From the NCBI GenBank assembly GCA_937928775.1, contig CALFVI010000009.1:1-64000 (forward strand): a stretch of DNA of 64,000 nucleotides. The letters run 5' to 3'. The notes beneath the pieces were generated by a model. That model was not told the origin of the DNA. It ran no database searches and saw only the letters and a program-made list of their open reading frames with translations. Source of the stretch: an uncultured Elioraea sp. GTDB lineage: Bacteria; Pseudomonadota; Alphaproteobacteria; Acetobacterales; Acetobacteraceae. Positions 28,760 to 38,825 of this stretch are shown in pieces (positions within the stretch are counted from its first letter, which is position 1; every line of letters begins with the position of its first letter). The position numbers were made by a program, and so were the translations under genes.

Positions 28760-30123
28760 CCTGCCATCTCCCTCTCGCTCACTGGCACATAGCTCGTCAT
28801 CCTGCCCGGATTGAGAAGCCCCCAAGGGTCGACGCGTCGCTTGAAGGCGAGACGGTCCGCCGCGACGAGCTTCCAACGCGCGCCCTCCTCCAAAGTGGAG
28901 ACGTGCGGGTTTGCGACCTGAATACCCATCGCTTCGCAGGTCGCGATCATCTCCGCCAGGGCCGCCGCTCCCTGCCAGCGGATCACTGGCAGCGCGCTCA
29001 TCGTCACCCGGCCCGAGAAACGGCCCACCTCGGTGTGCAGCCAAGCCGTATCGGTGAAGCGGGCGCGAAACTCGGCGACTGTCTCAAGCAGGCGATCGGG
29101 TGGGAAGAGCAGCTGCAGATAGGTGACACCCTTGTCGCGCTTTAGCACGTGCAGCGTGGTGTGGTTCCAGGCATACTCGTAGAACGGCGTCTGGTCGTGG
29201 TGCTGTTCGGCGAAGAGCGTGTCCTGTTCGGCGACGATCGTGCCCCCGTGCTCCCCTGCCAGATCGCGCGTCGCGGCCAGTCCCGATGGCGCGACCATCG
29301 CAAGCACGAGCGGCTTCCCCTCCGGCACCACCTCCTCCAGCCCCTTGAAAAACGACGGTAGCGGCCAGTCGATCACCGAACAGAGCTTTTTCGCGATCCC
29401 GTCTGCCAGGCCCAAGGCGAGGCCAAAGCGCGCGGCGTGATCGAAATCTGGGAAGGCGATGGCAAGGTCGCGCCAGGGGGTGGCGGGAGCGAGCGGGATG
29501 CGCACGCGGGTGATGATGCCCGTGGTGCCGAAGGCGTGGTTGGCCTGCGCGGCCTCCGCTCCCTCGAGCGACATCAAGCGCGGGCTTGCTTCCGCGGTGG
29601 CGATGGTCACGCCCGCCAGATTGCCTCGCTCTCGCAACGTTCCCCAGGCGATCCCACCGACCCCCGCGCCACCGCCGGCGACGAAACCGCCGATCGTTGC
29701 CATCCGCTTGGTCGAAGGCCAAAGCCGAAGCTCCCAGCCGAGCCCCCTCGCCCAGGCGTCGATCTGCATCAGTGTCACGCCCGCCTCGACCTCGGCGACG
29801 CCGTTGTCGATCGAAATCATTCGGTCCATCCCCGTGAGGTCGAGGATGGCGCCACCCGCCAGAGGCACCGCCTGGCCGTAATTGCCGGTGCCCCCGCCGC
29901 GAGGGGTGACGGGGATGCGGTGATGCACGCAGGCGGCGAGAGCGGCCAGCACCTCGTCCTCGCTGCGCGGGCGAATGACGAGGTCGCCGCGCCGGCCCTC
30001 CAGTGCGGCCTTTAGGATCGGGCTGAACCAGAAGAAGTCGCGACTTTTCAAGCGGACCACGACCGGGTCGGTTTCCGTCTCGATCGCCCTGAGGTCGGCA
30101 AGCAGAGCGTCGAGATCAGGCAC
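28756..30123 (-). CDS. FAD-linked oxidase (GlcD/D-lactate dehydrogenase type), copy 1 of tandem pair
   Basis: A protein of about 455 residues with FAD_binding_4 features VTPRGGGTGNYGQAVPLAGG, STKRMATIGGFVAGGGAGVG and a C-terminal LNPGRMTSY. It is homologous throughout to the downstream oxidase. The two may form a heteromer, as GlcD/GlcE do, though unlike GlcE both keep the complete FAD domain. The GTG at 30123 (PDLDALLADL) is chosen because homology begins there and it overlaps the creatininase-family stop by eight bases; a longer frame from 30147 is possible. Translation appears coupled on both sides. Confidence 0.85.
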   Translation of the reverse strand: MPDLDALLADLRAIETETDPVVVRLKSRDFFWFSPILKAALEGRRGDLVIRPRSEDEVLAALAACVHHRIPVTPRGGGTGNYGQAVPLAGGAILDLTGMDRMISIDNGVAEVEAGVTLMQIDAWARGLGWELRLWPSTKRMATIGGFVAGGGAGVGGIAWGTLRERGNLAGVTIATAEASPRLMSLEGAEAAQANHAFGTTGIITRVRIPLAPATPWRDLAIAFPDFDHAARFGLALGLADGIAKKLCSVIDWPLPSFFKGLEEVVPEGKPLVLAMVAPSGLAATRDLAGEHGGTIVAEQDTLFAEQHHDQTPFYEYAWNHTTLHVLKRDKGVTYLQLLFPPDRLLETVAEFRARFTDTAWLHTEVGRFSGRVTMSALPVIRWQGAAALAEMIATCEAMGIQVANPHVSTLEEGARWKLVAADRLAFKRRVDPWGLLNPGRMTSYVPVSEREMAG

Positions 30124-30919
30124 TGGCCTGCTCCGCCAGCAACGCATCGACGTCGATCGCGGCCATCTCCGCGATCAGCCGTGCTGTCGCCTCTCCGGCC
30201 CGGCGCAGGAGCTCGCGCCCAATCGTCTCGGAGGCGGCAGAGGCATCGCCCACCGCTCCAGCTGGGTTGAGATCCTGCGCCTGCCAGCCGAAAGCGACCG
30301 CCCCGCCACGACGCAGAAAGGAGAGAGTGTCCCAGGCCGCTGTAGCATTGGGAAACGAACTGAGCCGGTCCTGCCGCACGCGATGGGGCGCGAGAGCGAG
30401 CATCATCGAGGTCTCCAACTGGCCGCCGTGGATGCCGAAGCGGAGTTCATCGGCGGAGATCAGATCATCGAGCCGGATTAGGCGGTTCCACATCGCGGTC
30501 GCGGCGAAGATCCGGTGCGTGATGCGCAATCTGCGGCAGACGATTTCAGCAATCTGCGGCTGCCCACCATGCGAGTTGAGGAGGAGAAGGCGCCGGATGC
30601 CCGCTGCAGCCACCGAAGCGCCGATCTCCTCCCAGGCAGCGAGCGCCGTTTCCGGGCGAAGGGTCAAGGAGCCGGGATACCGCGCGTGTTCCACCGAAAC
30701 CCCGATGGACTGCGTTGGCAGAACGAGGCACTCGACATCGTCCGGCATACACGCCATGGCCGCTGCGACCACGCCTTCGTTGATCGCGGTGTCGACCGCA
30801 ACGGTGAGGTGCGGCCCGTGCTGTTCCGTGGCCGCAATCGGCAGCACAGCCACCGCATGCGCCTTGTCGAGGGCGGAGAACTCCGTCCAGGTGAGATCGT
30901 GCCAAAACCGGGCCGGCAT
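30116..30919 (-). CDS. Creatininase-family amidohydrolase
   Basis: A 267-residue metal-dependent hydrolase. The family's metal ligands are all visible: Glu and His in ATEQHGPHL, Asp in AVDTAINEG, His in LLNSHGGQPQI and Glu in HGGQLETSMM. Members cleave creatinine, other cyclic or formyl amides (for example the deformylase ArfB) or cyclic ketones of inositols, so the exact reaction cannot be assigned. It starts three bases after the ABC permease stop and overlaps the first FAD oxidase, which makes it the centre of the six-gene operon. A joint catabolic role is likely but inferred. Confidence 0.88.
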   Translation of the reverse strand: MPARFWHDLTWTEFSALDKAHAVAVLPIAATEQHGPHLTVAVDTAINEGVVAAAMACMPDDVECLVLPTQSIGVSVEHARYPGSLTLRPETALAAWEEIGASVAAAGIRRLLLLNSHGGQPQIAEIVCRRLRITHRIFAATAMWNRLIRLDDLISADELRFGIHGGQLETSMMLALAPHRVRQDRLSSFPNATAAWDTLSFLRRGGAVAFGWQAQDLNPAGAVGDASAASETIGRELLRRAGEATARLIAEMAAIDVDALLAEQASA

Positions 30920-30922
30920 GGC

Positions 30923-31708
30923 TCAATGTCCCGTGGCGTAGGCTGCCTGATCCATCCCCCGTGTGGCCCAGCCGGTCATCCGCCTCTCCAGCGCGGCAAA
31001 GATCGCATACATGCCAATCCCCATCGCCGCGACGACGACGAGAGCGGCGAAGACGAGCGGGATCTGGAACCGCGACGAGGCCTGCAGCATCAGGTAGCCG
31101 ACACCTTCATTCGATCCCACCGTCTCACTGATGATGGAGCCCACGAAAGCGAGCGTGATCGCGACCTTGAGCGAGGCGAAAAAGTAAGGCGCAGCACGTG
31201 GCAGGCCGACCTTGCGCAGGATGTCCAGCCGCGAGGCGCCGAGGCTGCGCAGCACGTCGCGCAACTCGGGCTCCAGCGTAGCGATCCCCGTCGCGACATT
31301 GACCACGATGGGGAAGAAACTGATCAGGAACGCGGTGATGACAGCCGGCACCGTGCCGATGCCGAACCAGATGATCAGCACCGGAACGATCGCCACCTTG
31401 GGGATGGAGTTGAACCCGACAAGGACGGGAAATACCGCCTTGTAGGCAACCTGGGAGGCGCCGATCGCTGCCCCGAGCGCCACCCCGCCGACCACGGAGA
31501 AGGCGAAGCCGACCAGCGTCGTCATCAGCGTGTGCAGAGAGTGCTGGGTGATCGGTCCTGCGAATTGCATGAGGGTGGCGAAGACTTCGGTCGGCGCCGG
31601 CAGCACGAAGGAAGGAAGCCGCGCGGCAATCACCACCCCCTCCCAAAGCACGAACAGCGCGACCACAACGAACCACGGTCCAAGCGCTTCCTGCCAGCGA
31701 CGCGACAC
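30923..31708 (-). CDS. ABC transporter permease, SsuC/TauC-like
   Basis: A 261-residue inner-membrane permease with about six helices. It belongs to the BPD_transp_1 family used by sulfonate, nitrate and pyrimidine-precursor importers. The EAA loop that contacts the ATPase is seen at DVLRSLGASRLDILRKVGLP. The PAPTEVFATL motif near the N terminus is typical of the SsuC/TauC group. Only one permease gene is present, so it should homodimerise. It lies 12 bases after the ATPase gene and 3 bases before the creatininase-family gene. Confidence 0.93.
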   Translation of the reverse strand: MSRRWQEALGPWFVVVALFVLWEGVVIAARLPSFVLPAPTEVFATLMQFAGPITQHSLHTLMTTLVGFAFSVVGGVALGAAIGASQVAYKAVFPVLVGFNSIPKVAIVPVLIIWFGIGTVPAVITAFLISFFPIVVNVATGIATLEPELRDVLRSLGASRLDILRKVGLPRAAPYFFASLKVAITLAFVGSIISETVGSNEGVGYLMLQASSRFQIPLVFAALVVVAAMGIGMYAIFAALERRMTGWATRGMDQAAYATGH

Positions 31709-31720
31709 GGCGGGCTCTCC

Positions 31721-32512
31721 TTAGGCAGCGACGCGCGCTTGCGCGATGCGCGCGCGAAGATGGTGCACGAGATCAATGAAGTGCGGCTCGAAGGTGGTCT
31801 CGAGCGTGCGCGGGCGGGGAATGTCGATCGTTGTCGTCTCAATCACCCGCCCGGGCCGCGCGCTCATCACGTGCACCGTGTCGGCGAGATAGACGGCCTC
31901 GCGCAGGTCGTGCGTGACCAGGATGCAGGTGAAGCGCCGCTGCAGCCAGAGGTCCTGCAGCACCGCCCAGAGCTCCTCGCGCGTGAACGCATCGAGTGCG
32001 GCGAAAGGCTCATCGAGCATCAGCAGGTCGGGTTCGTGGATCAAAGCCCGGCAGAGGCTCGCGCGCTGCTGCATGCCGCCCGAGAGTTGCCACGGATAGC
32101 GCTGCTCGAACCCCTTCAGCCCCACGGTGGCAAGCAATGCCTCGGCACGCGCGATGTGCTTCTCGCGATCGCGCCGGAACGTCGCCTTGTAGGGCTGGAC
32201 GATCTCCAGCGGCAGCAGCACGTTATCGAGCGTGGTGCGCCAGGGCAGGAGGGTGGGGTTCTGGAACGCCATACCAACGATCTTCAGCGGTCCCGCCACC
32301 TCGCGCCCGGCGACAATCACGTTGCCCCGCGAGGCCGGAGCAAGGCCGGTGATGAGCTTCATCAGTGTGGACTTGCCGCAGCCCGAAGGCCCGACCACGG
32401 CAGCGAATTCCCCGCGCGCGATGGAGATCGTCAAGCCCTCGACCGCGAGCGTGCCGCCGTCATACGTCAGGCTGACATTGTCGAGTTCGACGTACTTCAG
32501 TTCCGTTCTCAC
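31721..32512 (-). CDS. ABC transporter ATP-binding protein, SsuB/TauB-like
   Basis: A 263-residue ATPase with Walker A GPSGCGKST, Q-loop in GMAFQNPTLLPWRTTL, signature LSGGMQQRASLCRALI and Walker B LLMLDEPFAALD followed by the VTHDLREAVYLAD switch region. These features and the VMSARPGR end-block match the nitrate/sulfonate/taurine importer group. It overlaps the substrate-binding-protein gene by four bases, and with the permease it forms a complete importer. Confidence 0.94.
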   Translation of the reverse strand: MRTELKYVELDNVSLTYDGGTLAVEGLTISIARGEFAAVVGPSGCGKSTLMKLITGLAPASRGNVIVAGREVAGPLKIVGMAFQNPTLLPWRTTLDNVLLPLEIVQPYKATFRRDREKHIARAEALLATVGLKGFEQRYPWQLSGGMQQRASLCRALIHEPDLLMLDEPFAALDAFTREELWAVLQDLWLQRRFTCILVTHDLREAVYLADTVHVMSARPGRVIETTTIDIPRPRTLETTFEPHFIDLVHHLRARIAQARVAA

Positions 32513-33522
32513 GGAACGACCCTCAGGTCTTGAGCGGGAGGTAGGAATTTCGGGTCGTACACCTCGCTAGCCTTCATCTCGCGGGCGATGCCGAACGCCT
32601 CTCGCGCGATGTCGATCGAACGCTGCAGCCGCGCCATATCCACCGCGCTGAAGCCGTTGGCGAGCACATGCGGAGTGAAGGTGAGCTCGGCGAAGCCAAG
32701 GAGCATCCGCTCCTTTTCCACTGCAGGGTCGATCAGCGGATCGCGCCGGCGCAGAGCGGCGATGGCCGCGTCAGGATCCCGCCGCGCCTCGTTCTGGCCG
32801 CGCACGATCGCGCGAATGAGGCCCGTCACCGCGCGCGGGTTCGCTTCCGCCCAGCGCCGTGTCGTGAGCAGGCTGGTCGAATAGAGGTCAACACCGAACG
32901 CGCTGTATTTGAAGGTGACGATGTCCTCGGCGCGCGCCCCACCTGCCTTCAGAGACAGGATACCCGAGGTGATGAAGCCGGTGATCGCGTTCGCCTGGCG
33001 CTGCAGGAGCATGGATTCCCGAAGCTGCGGGCTCACCGTCAGCCAGCGCACGGACGCTGGGTCGATGCCGACCGCGCGGGCGAAGGCCGGAAAAAGCTGG
33101 CGGCCGGCATCCACCTCGGGAGCAGCGATCGTCTTGCCGGCGAGATCCTGCGGCCGGGTAATTCCTTCCCGTCGCAAAGTCATCACCGCCAGCGCCGTCG
33201 CATCGTAGATGATGAAGGGCGAGAAGATGTCGAGCTCGGGCCGCTCGAGCTTCATCCGAATGGTCGGGTTGAGGTCGGCGATGCCGACGTCGTAGGTGCC
33301 GGCGAGGATCTTGATCGGCACATCGCCCGAGCCGAAGCCGCGATCCATCGTCACGTTCAACCCCTCGTCCCGGAAGAAGCCGCGCTCGAGGGCAAGCAGA
33401 AAGGGCGCCTGCGGGCCCTGGAACGCCCAATCCAGGCTAAAGCGCACGTCAGTGGCGCGGGCCGGTCCGCCCACACAGGCGGCGATGCACGAGAACAACG
33501 CCACGATGTAGAACCGACGCAT
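32509..33522 (-). CDS. ABC transporter substrate-binding protein, NMT1/SsuA-like
   Basis: A 337-residue periplasmic binding protein with a signal peptide (MRRFYIVALFSCIAACVGGPARA, hydrophobic core residues 5-17) and an NMT1/THI5-like domain: FSLDWAFQGPQAPFLLALER, GFGSGDVPIKILAGTYDVGI and DLAGKTIAAPEVDAGRQLF. Homologues bind nitrate, sulfonates, taurine, hydroxymethylpyrimidine or formylaminopyrimidine. The Cys residues in the signal region do not form a clear lipobox. ATG 33522 is fixed by a GGAGGAGAGG ribosome site. It leads the operon, so the downstream hydrolase and oxidases presumably process the imported compound. Confidence 0.9.
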   Translation of the reverse strand: MRRFYIVALFSCIAACVGGPARATDVRFSLDWAFQGPQAPFLLALERGFFRDEGLNVTMDRGFGSGDVPIKILAGTYDVGIADLNPTIRMKLERPELDIFSPFIIYDATALAVMTLRREGITRPQDLAGKTIAAPEVDAGRQLFPAFARAVGIDPASVRWLTVSPQLRESMLLQRQANAITGFITSGILSLKAGGARAEDIVTFKYSAFGVDLYSTSLLTTRRWAEANPRAVTGLIRAIVRGQNEARRDPDAAIAALRRRDPLIDPAVEKERMLLGFAELTFTPHVLANGFSAVDMARLQRSIDIAREAFGIAREMKASEVYDPKFLPPAQDLRVVP

Positions 33523-33699
33523 GCCCCTCTCCTCCTTCACCTGTGGGCGAGATGACGTGTCGCGGGCGCCCGCGCAAGGCCGCCTGCCCACGGCGAGGCA
33601 AGCGCCGTGCCGAGGGGAGTGCGGCGAGTCCCATCGCCCTTCCTTGCACGCTGCTGCCTAGAGCCTTTCCACCTGCCCAAACAGCAGGCAATAGCGTCA

Positions 33700-34391
<692 letters not shown>

Positions 34392-34395
<4 letters not shown>

Positions 34396-35642
34396 GCCGC
34401 GCCGCGCACGATCTCGACCGGATTGAGACGCGAGGCTTTGCGTGCCGGCACGAAGGCTGCCACCATCGCAGCGATCAGGGCAAAGCCCCCCCCGGCGAGG
34501 TAGGGCCAGGTCTCGCGCGCGAGGATGAATCCATCGCGTCCGCGCAACGGTCCGCCGGCGGATTGGAAGCGGATCTGCGCCAAAACCTCGATCAACCCAT
34601 AGCCCACCGCCCAACCGACGACCGCCCCGGCCACCCCGACGATCACCCCCTCAAGCAGGAAGATCGCCTGGATGTCGCTCGCCCGGAAGCCGAGCGATTT
34701 CAGGATCGCGATGTCACGCGCCTTCTCGTGCACCACCTGCGAGATGATGGTGTAGATGCCGAAGGCTGCGACGAGCAGGATCGCACCCACCACGGAAAAC
34801 ATGATCGCGTTCTGGATGACGAACAGCGCAAGCACGTTGCGGTTGCTCTCCTCCCAGCTCTCCGTGCGGTAACCAAATGCGGTCTCGAGGCGGCGCGCGA
34901 GCGGCTCGGCCTTGCGCACATCCTCCAGCCTGATCCGGATCTGGTTGATCACGTTCGGCCGATCGAGGATCACCTGCGCGAGACGGAGCAGAACATAGGC
35001 CTCGCGCTCATCGAGCGCGGTCACACCGGTTTCGATCAGGCCGACAATGCGGAAACTGGTGGCTACTCCCGAGGGGGCGACCGCGATCACCGTGTCGCCG
35101 AGCGAGGCGCCGAGACGTTGCGCGACGCCGATGCCAACGATGACGCCGTTCGCGGTTGCACGCAGGTCCTCGAGGCGACCTGCGATCATGTCCTTCTCGA
35201 TGTTGGTCACGCGCCGTTCCCGCCCCGGATCGATGCCAGCAAGGCTCACCGCGACATCGCGCCCGCCATAGCGGAAGAGGGCGGGGCCGCGCAGCACCGG
35301 GGCAGCCGCCACACCAGGAATCGCCTCGATCGCCTCGATCTTCGCCCCCGCCTCGCGGATGCCGCGCACCGCCTCGCGCGGACGCACGCCGCGCACCACG
35401 ACCGCGCCGCCGGCGAAGGCGCGCTCTGCGGGCTGCAGGTCGGGCGAGCGGAATTCGTCCTTCATCACCACATGCGGTGCGACGTCGATCACCTGCTGCA
35501 CGAAGTAGGTCTGGAAACCCCGCATCAGGGCCGCGATCGCGACGAAGAAGCCGACCCCGAGCGCGACCCCAAGGAGCGAAACGACCGTCTGGCGCTTGCG
35601 CCGCTTCAGGTGCCCGACCGCGATGGCGAGTGTGAGCGACAT
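34392..35642 (-). CDS. ABC transporter permease, FtsX/MacB/DevC-like
   Basis: A 416-residue permease with one N-terminal helix (QTVVSLLGVALGVGFFVAIAAL), a large periplasmic MacB-PCD-like domain and three C-terminal helices in the FtsX domain. The N-terminal RRKRQTVVSLLGVALG and the conserved DIAILKSLGFRASDIQAIF coupling helix are diagnostic. Its stop overlaps the ATPase start, and it begins six bases after the HlyD-type adaptor gene. It most resembles DevC or MacB-like transporters that move lipids, antibiotics or peptides; cargo unknown. Confidence 0.92.
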
Positions 35643-35648
35643 CGCGCC

Positions 35649-36662
35649 TCAGCGCGTCGCCGCACCGGAGGGAAGGCGGATGCGCGCGCCGTCTGCCAGT
35701 TTCGCCGGCGGGTCCCGCACCACGAGCTGTCCCTCCTCGATCCCAGACTTCACCGCGGTGCGCAGAGGGCCGCGCACGCCGAGTTCTACCGGCACACGCC
35801 GCACCATCGCCCCCTCGACCACGAACAGCGTGCCGTCGCGCAAAGCAGAGGTGGAAACGAGAAGCGCCTCGGGGTCGGCGTGCAGGATGATGTTCGCCTC
35901 CACCGTCATGCCCACCATCAGCGGCGTGTCGTCAGGCAGCGCGATTCGCACGCGATAGACCTTGAGCCGAGGGTCGCCCTTCGGCGTGATCTCCGCCACT
36001 GTGCCCTCAAGGGTCCGGCCCGGGAAGGCATCGGCCTTTAGCAGCACCTTCAGGCCGGGGGCGACGCGCGGGATGTCCTCCTCGTCGACCTCCGCCGTCA
36101 CACGCAGGGGGCGAGTCTCGCCAACCCAGAACACGGTCGTTGTCGTATCCACCACCTCGCCGATCTCGCCGTCGCGGCGCAGCACCACCCCCGCGATCGG
36201 CGAGCGGAGCACGTAGTCGTCGAGGCGCCGGCGCGCCGCCTCGACGATCGCGTCCGCTGCGCGCGCCTCGCTTTCCGCCCGCTCCAGCGCGGCGCGGGCG
36301 ACGATCTCGCGCGAGGCGAGCGCCCTCAGCCGCGTGGCCTCCTCGCGCAGGAAAGCCGCGCGGGCCTCGGCCTCCTCGACCTGGGCGCGGGCCACAGTAT
36401 CATCCAGCCGCGCGAGCACGGCGCCGCGCTCCACGCGCTCGCCCTCCTGCGGGCCAAGCCAGACGAGCCGCCCTTTCACCAACGGGCCGATGCGCGCCCA
36501 CACCACCGGTTCGACGGTGCCGGTGGCATAGACCGCCTCGACAGCAGGGCCGCGGCTGACAGCTTCAGTCTCGACCAGCGGAGGGCGGGACAGCCACCAC
36601 CACCCGCCTGCAGCAGCGCCCGCGAGGCAGAACACGATCACGATCCGCGAAAGACGACCCAT
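35649..36662 (-). CDS. HlyD-family periplasmic adaptor subunit
   Basis: A 337-residue membrane fusion protein with a single N-terminal anchor helix (IVIVFCLAGAAAGGWWWL) and a biotinyl-lipoyl-like half motif GRLVWLGPQEGERVERGAVLARLDD. A helical hairpin of about 60 residues rich in Ala, Glu and Arg follows, then the second lipoyl half SPIAGVVLRRDGEIGEVV and beta-barrel parts. It would link the FtsX-type permease to the outer envelope. It is the first gene of the three-gene export operon, and beyond its 5' end begins the decayed region. Confidence 0.92.
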   Translation of the reverse strand: MGRLSRIVIVFCLAGAAAGGWWWLSRPPLVETEAVSRGPAVEAVYATGTVEPVVWARIGPLVKGRLVWLGPQEGERVERGAVLARLDDTVARAQVEEAEARAAFLREEATRLRALASREIVARAALERAESEARAADAIVEAARRRLDDYVLRSPIAGVVLRRDGEIGEVVDTTTTVFWVGETRPLRVTAEVDEEDIPRVAPGLKVLLKADAFPGRTLEGTVAEITPKGDPRLKVYRVRIALPDDTPLMVGMTVEANIILHADPEALLVSTSALRDGTLFVVEGAMVRRVPVELGVRGPLRTAVKSGIEEGQLVVRDPPAKLADGARIRLPSGAATR

Positions 36663-36751
36663 CTTCCCTGATTACCACGCGGTCACGGCCGCGGCTTGGT
36701 CTGGCGCAAGGCGGGGCGGGCGAAACCCGGACGGCAGCCGCAAGCGCGATC

Positions 36752-37690
36752 TCAGCCGCCTCCTGCTCGGATGAGAGCCGCTGCGACAAGAGCCGCAAGC
36801 CCAAGCACCGCAGCCGCGATTTTCTATGGGCTCCACGGCCGCTCACCATGCACCTGGTCGGTCTGGCCATTGCCCACGAAGCGCCAGGTGCGCCCGCGGT
36901 AGCGCTAGGCCGTGACCCAGATCGGCAGCAGGACGTGCGTGAAGGTGGCACGACTCCAGCGCGTGCGCATCGCCTCGATGCGTTGGGCATCGCCGCCGAT
37001 GTCGGCGCGGATGTCGGATTCGATCACTGCGCGCATCAGCGCCTGGGCCTCGGCGAAGCCGCGATCGAGCGGAACGTCTTAGAAACGCGAGCGGTATCCA
37101 GCCAGCCAACCGTCAGCGTACAGTTGGGCGGCGTGCGTGTTCCATCGCCCGGCCCGACCGAGATCAGAGAGCGGCAGGGCAGAAGTGGCCGGGACCAGCA
37201 CATCGTCGAAATAGCGCGCAACCCGGCCTAAGACGGGGGTCCAGCGCAGTTCGACGACGGGCCGCATCTCCGTCACCACCCTCCTCTGCACCTCGCGCGC
37301 GACAGGAACATGGCGGGTCACGCGCACGCCCCGCGCGCCCACGTAGTCGGTCACGGTATCGCAGTCGTACGTCCAGAACGGCAGATAGAGGCCTTCGAGG
37401 CGGGCTTCCGCCTCGGCCGTCCGAGTCAGGTCCGAGGGCGCGAACCAGAGCCCCGAGAGCCAGGCCCTCTGCCTCTCCCGCGCTGTTTTGCGCGAGATGG
37501 CGCACGGCACTACACCGTCGGGGCGGAAGAGCCGCGCCCACTCGAGCGAGGCGACGATCGCCTGCTCCTGCCCGCACTAGGCGCAGCGGACGGAACTCGT
37601 GCCCGGCGCGTAGGTGAGCTCCGCCCCGCAGGAGGAACAGGCGATCCGGGAGAGCCGTTCGCCCTCCTCCGCCGCGCCTCCAACGAGGGC
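36752..37690 (-). pseudogene. Decayed TFIIB-type zinc-ribbon membrane protein (YdjG-like)
   Basis: One continuous reading frame shows a zinc-ribbon start (RIACSSCGAELTYAPG, second pair RCA-stop-CG), a middle part with LEGLYLPFWTYDCDTVTDYVG, then HVLLPIWVTA, YRGRTWRFVGNGQTDQVHGERP and a C-terminal hydrophobic helix. This order is that of zinc-ribbon proteins found beside SPFH/GYF proteins, such as B. subtilis YdjG. The frame is interrupted by four in-frame stops: TAG 37577-37579, TAA 37079-37081, TAG 36905-36907 and TAG 36824-36826. It ends at a TGA at 36752-36754. Two of the stops clearly sit where Tyr or Trp is expected. No start codon remains where one would be expected just after the SPFH stop. 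Unlike its neighbours it has no frameshift. Confidence 0.8.
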
Positions 37691-37694
37691 GGGG

Positions 37695-38821
37695 TCAGGC
37701 TCCGGCGAGCGAGGGCGGGTTCGGGACCAGGGCAAAGGCGACCTCCGGCACGTGGCCCGCGCGCACCCAGCCGGAGAGGCCTTCGCGCCAGACGAGGGTA
37801 TCGCGCGTGAGATGCCCCGCCTGGGCTTCGGCCGCGAGCGCGCTTTCCGCGATTGGCCCGTGTGCCGTGCCGCCATAGGCGAGAAACCAGTGCTTCGGCG
37901 GAACGGGTGGCGGGGCGGCGGAAGGCGGGGGCGGAGGTGCAGGCGGTGCCGGCGGCGCCGCAGCCCAAGGCGTGTGCGCGAGCGTGTGCGCGATCTGCTG
38001 ACCGAGCGCCACCCCGGCGCCGACCCCAAGGCCCGCCCCTGCCGCGCCGCCAGGGTTGGCGGCCGCCTTCGCCAGCGACTCCGCCGCCTGGAACTGGCCA
38101 TAGGCGCGAGGATCGCCGATCGTGCCCATCTTCGTGCGCGCATCGAGAGCCGCTTCCACCTCGGGCGGCAGGGAGAGGTTCTCGACCAGAAGCCGAGTCG
38201 CGCCCGTATTTGGCGAAATCTGGCCTCAGGGCGTTGGTGAGATCGTGCGATAGCGCCTGCTGGTTGGCGGCGAGGTCGAGCAGCGGGATCGCTCCCGCGC
38301 CGAGCGCGGTCGCGAGCCGGGTGAGGATCATGTTGCGCAAAGCCTCCGCGATCTCGTCGGTGGTGAAGCGCCCGTCGGTGCCGACAAGCGCGCGCTGAAA
38401 GGTGGCAGGGTCTGCCACGAGCACCTTACAAGTGCCGAAGCTTCCTTAGCCGGACGGGGCCGAACTCGCGATCGCGCAGCATGATCGGGTTGCGCGTGCC
38501 CCACTTCAGGTTCGGGAAGCGGCGGGTGGCAATGAAGTAGACCTCGGCCTTGAAGGGGCTCTCGAAACCGTGCGGCCAAGCCTGCAGGGTGGAAAGCACG
38601 GGGAGGTTCTTCGTCTCCAGCCGATACATGCCGGGCGGGAAAATGTCAGCGATTCGGCCTTCGTTGACGAACACCGCGGTCTGGCCTTCGCGCACGGTGA
38701 GCTGGGCTGCGTATTTGATCTCGTTGCCTTGGCGCGGAAAGCGCCAGCACATCGTGTCTCCACTGTCGTCGGTCCAGAAGATGACGTCGACGAATTGGCT
38801 GCGGATGAGGTTCCAGACCAT
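37695..38821 (-). pseudogene. Decayed SPFH-domain / GYF_2 (DUF4339) protein (YdjI-like)
   Basis: Three consecutive reading frames make one protein of about 375 residues. The N-terminal 130 residues (MVWNLIRSQFVDVIFWTDDS onward, with VREGQTAVFVNEGRIADIF) are an SPFH domain of the 'virion core'/YdjI type. A frameshift near 38445 moves to a frame reading VLVADPATFQRALVG...NALRPDFAKYG. A second frameshift near 38205 moves to LLVENLSLPPEVEAALDARTKMG, a Gly/Ala and Pro-rich linker, and a C-terminal GYF_2 domain (HWFLAYGGTAHGPI). Intact homologues scaffold membrane-stress complexes. The first fragment could still be made as a 132-residue truncated SPFH protein. Confidence 0.85.
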
Positions 38822-38825
38822 CGTC

